From the NCBI RefSeq assembly GCF_029227915.1, contig NC_079878.1:6262001-6326000 (forward strand): a stretch of DNA of 64,000 nt, in the 5' to 3' direction. This stretch comes from Hydractinia symbiolongicarpus (lineage: Eukaryota > Cnidaria > Hydrozoa > Anthoathecata > Hydractiniidae). This document shows, one piece after another, positions 46,776 through 57,983 of the stretch. Below the pieces are notes generated by a model. That model did not search any database and was not told where the DNA came from. It saw only the letters and a program-made list of their open reading frames with translations. A program made the translations under genes and the position numbers. Every line of letters begins with the position of its first letter. Position 1 is the first letter of the stretch.

Positions 46776-49700
46776 ATGGAGAATTTGCTGCAGCAAACAA
46801 ACAGGTAAAGACGTTTTTAAAAGATTCACTACCTTCCACATTTAAATACCAGCAATAAAATTGCCAAGAAGTTTTACACATTTTACATTATTATGATAAT
46901 ATATTAGAAGTATATTTTGTTGAAGAGCAAATAAAATTATTTTAATAGCTTCAGCAATGACTATACAGACTTTTTTCAAAGTAGTTGAAGCAATTTAAAC
47001 ATTTGTTAATTGTCCATTAACACATCATTCTTTCCAAAAAAAACCCAATAAAACGAGGAAAATTTTTCAAAAGCTACATATTTTTATGTATATTATTCTG
47101 CATACCAGCATTGTTTCCTATACTAAGTTAATATAAAAGAACAAAAACAATATGAACATAAAATATGATTACCTTTGTGTGTGTGTGTGTGTGTTAAAGT
47201 TTTTCTTGCAAGTCAAAAGAAAATTTGGAGTAACACATGTTATTAAAATTTGAACAACTAGTTGTTAGCCCGTGGAAAATCCACGGGTTCGCCCGACCTT
47301 TTTATACCGCATTGCGTGCTTCTCGCTATTGAGCAACTAAGCTACCATTTTGCGTGACAGACAGACGTATACATGCATTATAATATAGATAAAGATTTCA
47401 AAAAATTGAACTGCAGTAGCTTTAAATTTTGAAAATTGGTGTATTCTTCTGTTATTATAAGGTGAACTGAGATGAGAATAATAAAATTCTACTTAGGTTT
47501 TTTAAATTCAGGTTTTGAGACGTAAATAGGGGAAATAAGAAAATACATTGGCAAAAGTTTTAGTATTGCTAAAGGTTTTAGGTAAATTTTGAAGGGTGAT
47601 TGTAGCTGATAAAACTTGTAAAGATTTCTATTGTTGTAGATTGTTTTTCTTATTTGCTTTAATTGAAAATAATTTTTTTTATAAAATTTAAAATTTAGGG
47701 AATTACACCAACTGCACAATGAAATGACATCACTTGGAAGAGCACACAAAGATCAACTGGAGGGTAATGTTTCTGTTAACTTTTCTGTTTTGCGTTTTGT
47801 GCATTTTGTAACTTCGACAATATCTCACTAAACAAATTAATAAATTTTGCAAGCTATATATTATTACATATTTTTTATTTATTGGTATTTCATTCTCATT
47901 AGAGAATATATTAATATATATTATTAACCCTATAATAACTGTTTATTTTGGGCAATACCTTCGAATATTGACTGACGTCAAAGTATTGCCTGAGCTTGTG
48001 AGGGCAATACGCAACAGAGGTTTATCCGGGTTATAGGTTATTATCTGGGTACTGCATTTTACAACAAAAGAATATAACATGGGCAGGATGTAGAAACCAT
48101 GTCTTCATAGAAACTATTCTCATATGGAAAGTACATTCGAATAAAAAATATATTTTTTTAAAATCGAATATTGTGTAAACATCACAGGTTTTTATTGTAG
48201 CTACAACATAAAATAAAAGTTTAATACTGAGAACATTACAAATCTAGAAGGTTTGCATTGTGTTTTTTTTTTTTTTTAAGAAAAGAGTTATAAAGTGTTA
48301 TTAAGTGTTATAAAAAAAACCTTCTCAAATTTTAATAATTTCAAAATAAAGAAAAAAAAGTTTGTTATTATTATTTGAGAGAAAGTATAAATTACGACAG
48401 TACACACAATTGCTCTGGTGAAGGTTCTGGTGAAGGGTGAAGGGTCTCCTTAAGAGACAAGAGAGGAGTTGAGGAGACAAGAGAGGAGACAAGAGAGGAG
48501 TTGAACGTCCTCCACCATACCTTAGTTTAAAGGGACGATTGTAAGTCCCATGGAAGTCCCATGAAATGCCACATAGTGTTGGTGTCACTTTAAAAAAACC
48601 CAGTCCAATCTGTGAACGGTTGGCGCTAGGAAGGGCATCCAGCTGTAAAACAATGCCAAAACTCTTTATTAATGGCCGTAAGAATAGTTGATCAGACAAA
48701 CTGCGATGGATATGGAGGAGTTGGCATATTCGTTGCAGAGAAGTGGGTAGAAAAAGTAATAGATGTTATGCGTGTTAATAGTCGTATTATAGTGATAAAG
48801 TTTTAGATAGGTAATAGGATTGTCACTTTTCTGTCAGTTTATGCTCCACAGTGTGGACTCAGTGAGGAAGATAAAGATAAGTTTTATGATGAATTAATAG
48901 CAGTCACATCAAAGTTTGGAGACACTGAACTTGTCATGGTAGGCGGCGACTTTAATGGTCATGTTGGGAAGTCATCTGAAGGTTATAGAGGTGTGCATGG
49001 AGGCTATGGATTTGGGAGCAGAAATAAGGAAGGGGAGAGATTGCTTGAGTTTGGAATGGCAACGGACATGGTGGTTTTCAACACATCATTCAGTAAGAGA
49101 CAGAGTAGGCTGATAACATATGAGTCAGGTGGTTGTAAGACACAGATAGATTACTTCCTGGTTAGAAAGTCAGACAAGAAAGTGGTGAAGGACGTGAAAG
49201 TTATATCGGGGGAAGAGTGTGTTTCCCAGCATAGGTTGCTGGTTTGTGATATTATCTTGAAGAGTGTTAATGAAGCCAAGGGAAAGTACAGGCCCTGTCG
49301 AAAAGTCTGGAAGCTGAAGGAAGAGATTGTAGCAAGACAATTTAGTGCAAAAGTTCAGCAGTTAGCCTGCAATAGTCAATGTGATAGTGACAATGTTGAA
49401 AGTACTTGGACTACTTTGAAGAATTGTCTTCTAGAAGCTTCTGATGATACCTGTTGACCAGTGTATAAAGGAAAAGAGGAAACTTTGGAAAGAGTGAAAG
49501 TCAGGTGGGAGTAAAAATATTTACTTAGAAGCTAAGCGCCGCGCTCGTACAGCAGTGTAAGGCAAAATCAGAAGCAGAGAGAAACAGATTTGCAGATGTG
49601 TTAAGAAGGGAAGACCAGTGCAATGAGGTATTCAAGATAGCAAAGCAAATGACGAAAACTAATCAAGATGTTGTAGGTGAGAAGTGTGTACGTAATGATA

Positions 49701-52700
49701 AAGGTGTTTTGGCTAGCACACAGGAGGAGAAAAGGGTAGTTTGGAAGAATCATTATCAGAGGTTGCTTAACACTGAGTTTGATTGGGACGAGGATAATTT
49801 GTCTGATGATGCTGTTGTAGAAGGGCCAGCTATGCAGATCAAGACAGAATGGGTAGTGGAGGCTATTAGGAAATTGAAGACTGACAAGGCTGCAGGAGTA
49901 TCAGGTATTGTTGCAGAGATGGTAAAAGCAGCTGGATATATTGGAGTTGAGCTTATTACAAGTCTTGCTAACCAGATTATAAAGGATGGTGCTATTCCGA
50001 GTGAGTGGCAGTCGAGTGTAATAGTGAATTGTTTCAAAGGCAAGGGTGATGCATTAGAAAGGGGTAACTATAGAGGTTTGAAGTTGGTTGATCAAGTAAT
50101 GAAAGTTATTGAAAGAGTGATTGATAAGTTACTTAGAGAAAGAATTGGTATAGATAATATGCAGTTTGGTTTTGTTCCAGGGCGTGGCACTACAGATGCA
50201 ATATTTGACAGCTTAAGGAAAAGTATTTAGGAAAGAGAAAGAATCTCTATTTTGCCTTTGTAGATTTAGAGAAAGCTTTTGATAGAGTGCCAGGTAAAGT
50301 TATTTGTTGAGCTATGAGAAAATTAGGTGTGGATGAGTGGCTAGTTACGATGGTACAGTCTATGTACAGCAATGCTATGCTAGAAGTCGTGTCAGGATTA
50401 ACGATTCACTTAGTGATGAATTTAGTGTAAATGTTGGTGTACATCAGGGTTCTGTACTTAGTCCTTTGTTGTTTATTCTAGTCTTAGAAGCGCTGTCGAT
50501 GGAGTTTAGAACAGGTTGTCCATGGGAGTTATTGTATGCAGATGATTTGGTTCTCATAGCAGAGTCGATGGAAGAATTAGTTGAAAAGTTTGAGAAGTGG
50601 AAGATAGGACTAGAAGAAAGAGGGCTAAAGGTAAACACAGCAAAGTCTAAAGTCATGGTTAGTAGCATTGCAGCCAAGTGTGACCTTGTAGTTGGAAAGT
50701 GGCCTTGTGGAGTTTGCAGGAAAGGGGTTGGTAGTAACTCAATTTTTTGTCAAACTTGCAAGCATTGGGTACATAAGAAGTGCAGTAGTATTAGTGGAAG
50801 GTTAAGAGGTGACATACAGTTTGTATGCAAGCGTTGCAAAGGTGAGATTATAGAGAATGAAGTATTTCCAGCTTTAATGATGTACAACAGTGGCTCGTTA
50901 GAGATAGTTGAGAACTTCTGTTACTTAGGTGATATGTTGGGCAGTGAAGGGGGTGTTGGAAGAAGTGTTACTTGCAGGTTAGGTTCTGCTTGGAAAAAGT
51001 TCAGAGAGTTACTTCCTTTGTTGACTAGCAGAGTCCTGTCAATTGAGGTAAAAGGTAGGTTGTATGAGGCCTGTGTAAGAAGTGTTATGTTGTACGGTAG
51101 TGAGACATGGGCAGTGAAGCAGGAAGATCTTGACCGTTTAGAAAGGAATGATATGAGAATGGTTAGGTGGATGTGTAACTCCAGTCTGAGAGACAGAAAG
51201 AGTTCAGATGAGCTAAGAAGCAGGCTAAGTCTTCGTAGAATTAAAGATGTTATCCAGATAAGAAGATTGAACTGGCTGGAGCACTTGGAAAGAATGGAGG
51301 AGGATAATTGGGTAAGAAAGTGTGAGACTTGATAGTTCCCTGGGCAAAGCCCAAAGGCAGACCGAGAAAGACTTGGCAGGAGGTTATAAGGACAGACTTG
51401 ATACAGAAGAAGTTGAGTTTAGATCTAACACAGTCTAGATCAGATTGGAATAGGGTCATTAATATACCCCGTCCAACCCATGCTAGCATGGAAAACGGAC
51501 GTTAAGCCGAGAATGATGATGATGATGAGTAAAATTATTGTGTTGCTTGATGACAATGAGAAAAAAGAATTAATGAGTTAAGTAGTGAAAAGTAAAAGTT
51601 GTCAATTTAGACGAAAGCCATTTGTTTAGTTGTTCTACAGGCAACAAAGATAATTTTAAGGGTTGGTTGGTCAGCAAAATAAAAATAAAATAAAAAAATA
51701 TAGGGTTGACACACTAATTTCTTTCTGTGCATGCGATGTTAAAATAATAAAATTTATGGAGCTAAATGATAATGAAGTAACAAAATTTATTTGCCCTTGT
51801 ACACAGCACAGGGGATGTTGTTTGACATGGGAAACGCACATAAGTTTGAACTTAAGGGAGAATACAACTTAAAACCTTTTCTGTACATGCCCGTCCTGGG
51901 AGAAATTAGATAGTTTTGGCATATTTCAATTAAAAGAAAAAACATCAGGACAATCGTTTTTTCATATATTTGTAGGGAAAAATCATCCCAACAATCCTCA
52001 CCTTCCCCTTCTCATTGTAAACAGCCGCAACATTATGATGGTTTAATTTCTCTTCCTTAGTTATTGAAGGGAAGATAGCACAAGGAATTGAAGAAATATA
52101 TACTAATTGTAGACGGTTAGAAGAATATGTGTTTAAAGAACCTGCTCAAAGAAAACAATCCTCAAAATTGTAAGAACTCCTATTTTTACTGAAAGGTTTA
52201 TACTCAGATTTAACTTTTTTAAAATGGTAAGGTTGTCTTTAAATAATCTTTTATTTGCTGCAATTTTGAAAAAGTATTGACAACCCTCATAAAAATGGTT
52301 TAAACCTAAATAAATATGATCATCTAATTGTCATGTTAGCAAGTGCTAAAAGGCCTCCTGAAATTATTCCTTGGATTCACATTTTTCTTTCTCCAAACTT
52401 TTTTAGCTGACTGATCTAAATTTTTGTGTCTGTTTGGTACACAGATAATTATGCAAGGAAGGTCTAATTTATTAGTACATGTATTGGTACTTTCATCACA
52501 TTCTTTCTAATTACAACAAAATAAATAGGATTGTTTATAATGAAATTACACAATTAGTCTCTTATGACCTCTAAAATTAGCTTTATCTTTTGTGTACCAA
52601 CAGTTATGCTTCCGATCAGTTTCAAAAATAGTGTGACATTTTCTGAAAGTGCCAAAATGAGCATTTTTAGAGTTTCAGCATCAAATGGAACACATCTTGC

Positions 52701-55700
52701 CCTATTTACAATGTGGTATTTTTGAGGTTACCATCAATAATATAGGTCTTTCTTGTGATAGTAAATACTTGAGAAATAGTGAGGCTACAAAATTGATTTT
52801 TTTTTCATGTAAACTAGATAGCCCGAAGTCCTACATTATCCAAAAATGTGCAAGAAATTTTACCATATATGTGCTGTTTTCGAGGTTACAAGCTACTGAA
52901 TGTAGAGTTATTTTCATATTAGTGGTTCAAGATATTTTTCTCATAAATATGAACAAAACATCTACTTAAAACATCTTTTTGAACATTTCAGTAGGTGTTG
53001 TTGAAGGATGTGTTTAAATAAGATAAAACAGAAAAATCTGTGAACTATCTGTAATCTTGAAACTTTGCTTCACTACAAGTTGTATAAAATTAATGACATT
53101 GTTCAGTGATTTAAATATTAAGGTAAGTGGTATTGATGATGTTACTATTGAACCACATCCCGCAAGTATAAAAGTGATGAAGTAAAGAAATATTGTTTTT
53201 TGTTTGAGTGTTTAGTTTGTTGTTGTTGTTATTGTTGTTGTTGTTGTTCAATTCTTGCACCTGTATTTTTAGAAAAGTGGATCAAATTATGTATGATGTG
53301 AGACACATTGAATCCAGTTATAAAAATTATTTGCACAAAAAAAGAAACAGGGTAACTAGTTTTGTTTATATATCATGAAATATGTTTTTTAAATAGGGAA
53401 TTATATGGGTTTACTGTATTTAAAGTGAATTCTAAAGATTTTTTTAACTTGTCCATAGAGGTAAATTCTCAAAATAAAATTTATCCTAATAATATAATAT
53501 ATCTTAATTTGGATTGGGTAATAAGATGAATGAAAACTCTTAAGATAAGAGGGGGAATGGCATTGTGAGACAAGCAGCTTTATTGAGTCTGAGAGTGGTG
53601 GCCCCTTGTATACTATCTAGTATTTATTATTTTAGATGTTGTTGTGTGTTAGGTTTTGTTAAAGCTAATAACCTTGCAACAGGATGTTTTTTTATGAAAG
53701 TAGTCATACATATTTTAAACACAAGCAGTTTACATCATCGTGATTCAAACTTCTCCTGTTTTGGTATACTTACTCGAATATTCTGTGTTCTAACTATAGT
53801 TAGAAGAAGAACGTCGACGGGAGGAACTCATGTCTATGAAGTTCACTACAAATGTAAGTGTTACAGTCTATTTTTGGGTCTTTATTTTGTCCTCAAGTTG
53901 TATGAAAATAGTCATATATGCAATAAAATAAATAACAGAATAGACTTTGGAGGATCACAGTTAGTTTTGAATAATTTTGAGTCTGTTGTTGTTTGTCAAT
54001 TTAGTTAATTGTTAGTACAGCATTAAATTGTTTTTTAGGCCGATAGTAACGACACCAAGATTGCAATGGATTATGCACTGCAACACAATGATGCTCTTCA
54101 AAATGCAGACCGCAATATTGGTCAGATGTTATACACAGGTTCAAGTGCGCTTGATCAAATGAAAAATCAACGCATGTCATTGAAGGTAGGACTATTCATA
54201 TTTACACGTTTATTGTCTATTAAGTTTTTGTCCTACAGTGTTAAGCTTATTATAGTCGCGTTTGAATGAGCCTAGTGTATAAACTGAACTTGTGTTTATC
54301 TTTGAGTGTTGATTAATGCGGACCTACATGATCAACGTTGCTTTCAACTTTACAACAACTGGTTATTTCGTTGCTAGTTTTGTTAATAATAGTTGTAAGG
54401 GTCGTGTATGTAACCAAAATAGTTGCCTCCTGTTTCTTTGAAAACAAAAAAAGTCAACAATGAATACTTTGTTCCCACATAACAACATTTGTTTGCTTTT
54501 AGGGTGTTCGAAAACGCATGCTTGATATTGGTAATACCTTGGGTTTGTCCAACACTGTTATGAGAATGATCGACAAACGAGGAACACAGGTTAGTGCGCT
54601 GTAGTTTCTCACGTAAACAACATTAGATTTATTAGGAATAGTTTTTCTTTTATGTGCACGAAAATTGATGACGTGAGCAAACATTTTGTCAATTATCGTA
54701 TTTATGTTATTATATACTCATATTTGAAAGTTGTTGTACCAAATTAAAAAAAATGCACTTCCTTTTTTTATGATTTCCTTTCCTAATTATCGAAAAGAAA
54801 AAGAAATATTAATTTTTAAAACTTCTTCTCGACTACATTAGGAATATCCGTCGCGTAAGCTCCCGCTATAATAAACTGGAGAAATCATCAGAGTTTCTGA
54901 ACAGGCATTTTGCCAACATGTATTTTATAGACCAGAATAACGAAAAAAATTTAGGTACTCCCTTAACGAGTGATAAAGCTAATAGAGAGTATTCAAAAGG
55001 TGGTATCATATGTCAAATTTACTTGCTTCCTTACGGGATGAAAGAAGAAATAAAGAAGGAAGTTGAACTCTTTTGTTTCCATTGGAATTATCCGTAATGT
55101 GATCAGTTTCAAACTTATTCATGCTTTTTTTAATTCTTGTGCGTGTCAGTTTCAGTAAATTTTAATGGTCAACAATATAGAAGCAAAAGGATTACGTTAA
55201 GGTTATGGAAATTAAAAGGATGCGAAACAATAACAATTTGAATAGAATTTTAATGAACGTTGAGGAATTTATTATTATGTTATTTTGAGCCATTCAAATG
55301 GTTTGATTTACTTTAAAGATTAAATTCTAACGTTCCCTTCCCGCCTACTCCACCCTCTATTACATGATCTCCTAAATAACCTAAAAATTTTTCATTCCTT
55401 CCTAAATCTCCTCAAAATTGCTTTTGGTGACACTTGTTAATGTTTTCGATTAGTAACTTCTGGTTTATTACATTTATGTGACAAAAAATTTTAGCAATCT
55501 CCCAAAATATTGTTTTAATACCCTTTTTAGCGTTTTCTCCTAACATCTAACCCAAAAACCAAAAACCAATTACGAAGTGTAAAATATGTGGTGTATTAAC
55601 ATTTCCGAAATTGTCCACCCCCTCCCGCGCTCCCTCTACCCAGCCCATATTGGAGACCGGAGAGCAATACGGCGTTAAATGCTGTGCTGTATTTGCACCG

Positions 55701-55838
55701 AAATTCACAAAGAAACAGTTTAAGTATTATCCTCTGAATCTTTGTTTGTATTTTTTTTTTCAGGACAAATGGATTGTATATGGTGGAATGATTCTTACTT
55801 GCGTTATAATATTCTTGATTGTCAGATATTTAACTTGA
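46776..55838 (+). CDS. GOSR2: Membrin/GOSR2, Golgi Qb-SNARE, complete, 8 exons
   Basis: ER-to-Golgi and intra-Golgi fusion SNARE, tail-anchored. Exons: 46776-46804, 47699-47763, 52061-52169, 53273-53351, 53800-53853, 54039-54185, 54503-54589, 55764-55838 (TGA); 214 aa (human 212). It starts MENLLQQTNR (human MDPLFQQTHK). Helical Habc part; KFTTND hinge equivalent (KFTTNADSND); SNARE motif with zero-layer Gln156 in MKNQRMSLKG. LGLSNTVMRMIDKR is near-identical to human. A C-terminal membrane anchor of about 20 residues (about 195-213) ends RYLT. All phases close. Intron 2 (47764-52060) is swollen by a LINE in the sense direction. A possible poly(A) signal AATAAA lies at about 56123. Confidence 0.95.
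47164..47195. repeat. (GT)n microsatellite
   Basis: Short TGTGTG run in GOSR2 intron 1. Confidence 0.85.
47250..47395. mobile_element. Repeat fragment with two adjoining perfect palindromes
   Basis: AACAACTAGTTGTT (47253-47266) is followed at once by CCCGTGGA-AAA-TCCACGGG (47269-47287). GGTTCGCCCG and ACAGACAGACG come next, then an end TATAATATAGATAAAG. I recall similar dispersed repeats in invertebrate genomes but cannot name the family. Confidence 0.45.
48936..49457 (+). pseudogene. LINE endonuclease fragment
   Basis: The C-terminal two thirds of an exonuclease-endonuclease-phosphatase fold: the Asp-Asn of GGDFNGH, the TQIDYFLV strand and the catalytic His of SQHRLLV. The N-terminal strands with the metal-binding Glu are absent. 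The upstream VTFLSVYAPQ strand is cut off by a stop. Confidence 0.85.
49598..50230 (+). pseudogene. LINE reverse transcriptase, N-terminal fragment
   Basis: Contains RT fingers: KTDKAAGVSGIVAEMVKAAG, PSEWQSSVIVNCFKGKGD, NYRGLKLVDQVMKVIERVI, FGFVPGRGTTDAIF. It is broken by a stop and frameshift just before motif A. Confidence 0.88.
50337..51332 (+). pseudogene. LINE reverse transcriptase, C-terminal fragment with PHD finger
   Basis: 331 codons: RT palm with VHQGSVLSPLLF and YADD, thumb LEERGLKVNTAKSKVM, then a PHD-like finger (eight Cys/His: CGVC, CQTCKHWVHKKC, CKRC). FCYLGDMLG, SVMLYGSETWAV and NWLEHLERM follow, as in many animal LINEs. The finger is part of the element, not a host gene. Confidence 0.9.
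53216..53250. repeat. (GTT)n microsatellite
   Basis: Trinucleotide run in GOSR2 intron 3, upstream of the exon 4 acceptor. Confidence 0.8.
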
Positions 55839-57983
55839 TGATTAGATCTATTTTTACCTCTTTTTAATACTACAATTCGTTTTTGAATTTTTAGCCAAGC
55901 TACTCTTCCAAAGAAACTTAAAATTTTTTCCGTGAACAAGAGATATTTTTATTATGCCGTCAATCAAGGATGCTTAAAAAGGTTTAGATCTTCTTGCAGC
56001 CAACCTACCGTGTTCTGCAGAGCCAGATAATACTTGCATTGTCCCACCAACGTAACGTAAAACTCAATTTCCATATAATTATTGGGTAACAGTTGTATGA
56101 CTTACCGTACGGCTGCTGTAGGAATAAAACACAAACCTGTTTTTACAAAAACTTGTTTCCAATAGAGTCGCCATTGTTACTACTGTGTATCACACACCAT
56201 AGTTCTGTGGAAATCAAGCTTTAAGTCGAAATCACGTATGTTAAATGGAATCATGTGGAATGCCATTGATTATAACAATGTCCTGTTATTTCAACGTTTG
56301 TATAGGAACATTCCGTGAAGAAAGGGGTACTATTCCCCCTCGGGTGTTTATTTAATAGAAAACAGATATTTACTTAAATATATTTTTATTTTGTTTACAC
56401 TCGTTCTTTCTTTGAAATGAATCATATTACAAGCATATTCAGACCTTCAAATTTTGCAGTAAGACTTATGCCGGTTAGGTATACCTGATACATTAAAAGT
56501 CCATCCAGTCTCACGCATTTGACTTTTCATACCTTTTTGGACAACTTCACATCAGCAGCTAGTTTTTGTTTTGTTGTTAAAGGTACAAAAAAATTAATTT
56601 AACACGAATACTGTTTTTCCTAACATTTGCTAAGTACACGAGTTACCTTCCTATCACAAAGAAATCAATAAAGAAATCAATAAAGGAAACAACGGAAAAC
56701 AACAAGTATTGTAACAAAAATCTATAAATAAACGTGACCGATAAGTTCTTATTTTGACCAACCTCGCTTCCAACGCGTGTAGCGTTTTTGACATATCTAA
56801 AAAGATACAGGCATGGGAGCCGAGGTTGTATTCCGGCGAGCTTCCGAGACCAAGACTGAAAGCAGTTATCACTTTCGCAAAGAACTTGAAGTTTTGAGGC
56901 TTTATTTTTGTGCTGCCCCATGCTTTTTTTTTTGTAAGAATATTCTTTATAAGAATATCAAGCTAAGATTTCAGATTAAAAACAATAGGTGTATTGTTTA
57001 GAGCAATAAGGAAATAAGATTATATTTGGTTATAAATTATGGTATTCTTAAAAAAGCGTGTGCAGATTGCGTCTGGTATGTACGTAAACAAACTTTAGTC
57101 CCGTGATAAAAGTGTTAAACAATTAGCAGATAAGACTTTCCTTGAATTAATCGAATAAGGCTGTTCCAACCTCGTCCGCAGGGCTCTTCACGCCTATGAA
57201 TATGCCCACCAAATGATCACAGAATCTTTTGCGCCCCTCTAACTCAAATGCGCAAGGCGCTTTGAATTCTGTCCGGGATTGACTTGTGTTAAATTTGAAC
57301 ATCAGAAAAACGAGATAGTAGGTGTGACTCCTGGATAGGACGATGGACATAGACAAAACACTAATTAATTTTAATAAATGATCAATTTATTCTACACTCG
57401 GGGAAAATATGCTTCACGGTTAGTCTTGTTGTGTCAGAACATGGCAGAACGTTAAAGTGAGGATAGCGAATTTTGCAGTACCGTTCTGTGTTTTACCCAG
57501 AATAAGTTTCGCAATAATATCTCCACATATAGTCATACTCCGAAGCCATGTGATAGTGATAATTATGAGACCAGATTTATATATCTAGATTTTTCGAACA
57601 CAAAAGCATGCGGGGAAGGCCAATTTTAACGCACCAAACTGTTGGATTTGTAAAGGATTTGATGACTCCCCTCATCATATAATTTAAGAACAATCTATCT
57701 ACTAATCAATAATGTGTAATATTCTAAACAATTTCTGAGAAAACAAAAAACGCCCCTTTTGCGGAGGTGTGTGTCACGCAAAACCACGGCAACATGGCAG
57801 TATCTGGTCCGGTTTATATCACCCCTCTCAGAATCCGGCGCGAAAGAATATAGACTATCGTCAGCAAACTACCGACAGCAGCATCCAACAAGGGAAGCGA
57901 GACTTTCACCACTTTTAGGGTAGTATAGCATAAACTGAACGTAAGACTGCCATCTACATTGCAACTTTTGTCTCAAATAAGCC
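55839..57983. other. Intergenic between GOSR2 and KPNB1
   Basis: Holds the GOSR2 3' UTR and, at the right, a GC-richer stretch (about 57770-57980) that is the likely KPNB1 promoter and 5' UTR. Short open frames (for example minus 57147-57356) have no recognisable motif. Confidence 0.6.

Larger units (their letters stand above)
48590..51528 (+). mobile_element. RTE-like LINE with embedded PHD-type finger, inactivated
   Basis: Non-LTR retrotransposon in GOSR2 intron 2, sense. The leading GGCGCTAGGAAGGGCATCCAG is followed by a 5'-truncated AP-endonuclease: GGDFNGHVG, TQIDYFLV, SQHRLLV at 48936-49457. RT follows in pieces: fingers (49598-50230) with MQFGFVPGRGTTDAIF; FAFVDLEKAFDRVPG in another frame at about 50250-50300; then 50337-51332 with VHQGSVLSPLLF and YADDLVLIAE. 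After RT comes a C4HC3-like finger (CGVCRKGVGSNSIFCQTCKH) and the conserved LINE C-terminal region. It ends in (ATG/TGA)n at about 51512-51528. Frameshifts and stops between the pieces make it dead. Confidence 0.9.

Noticed and set aside
48325-48699. 124-codon minus-strand frame antisense to the LINE start
   Set aside because: Low complexity; it overlaps the GGAGACAAGAGAGGAG repeats and the LINE leader.
50700-50840. PHD finger as part of a host chromatin gene
   Set aside because: It is in frame between RT palm and LINE C-terminal motifs, and the other LINE copy has it in the same place.
56643-57356. Short open frames between GOSR2 and KPNB1
   Set aside because: No motif, no splice continuation, overlapping frames on both strands.
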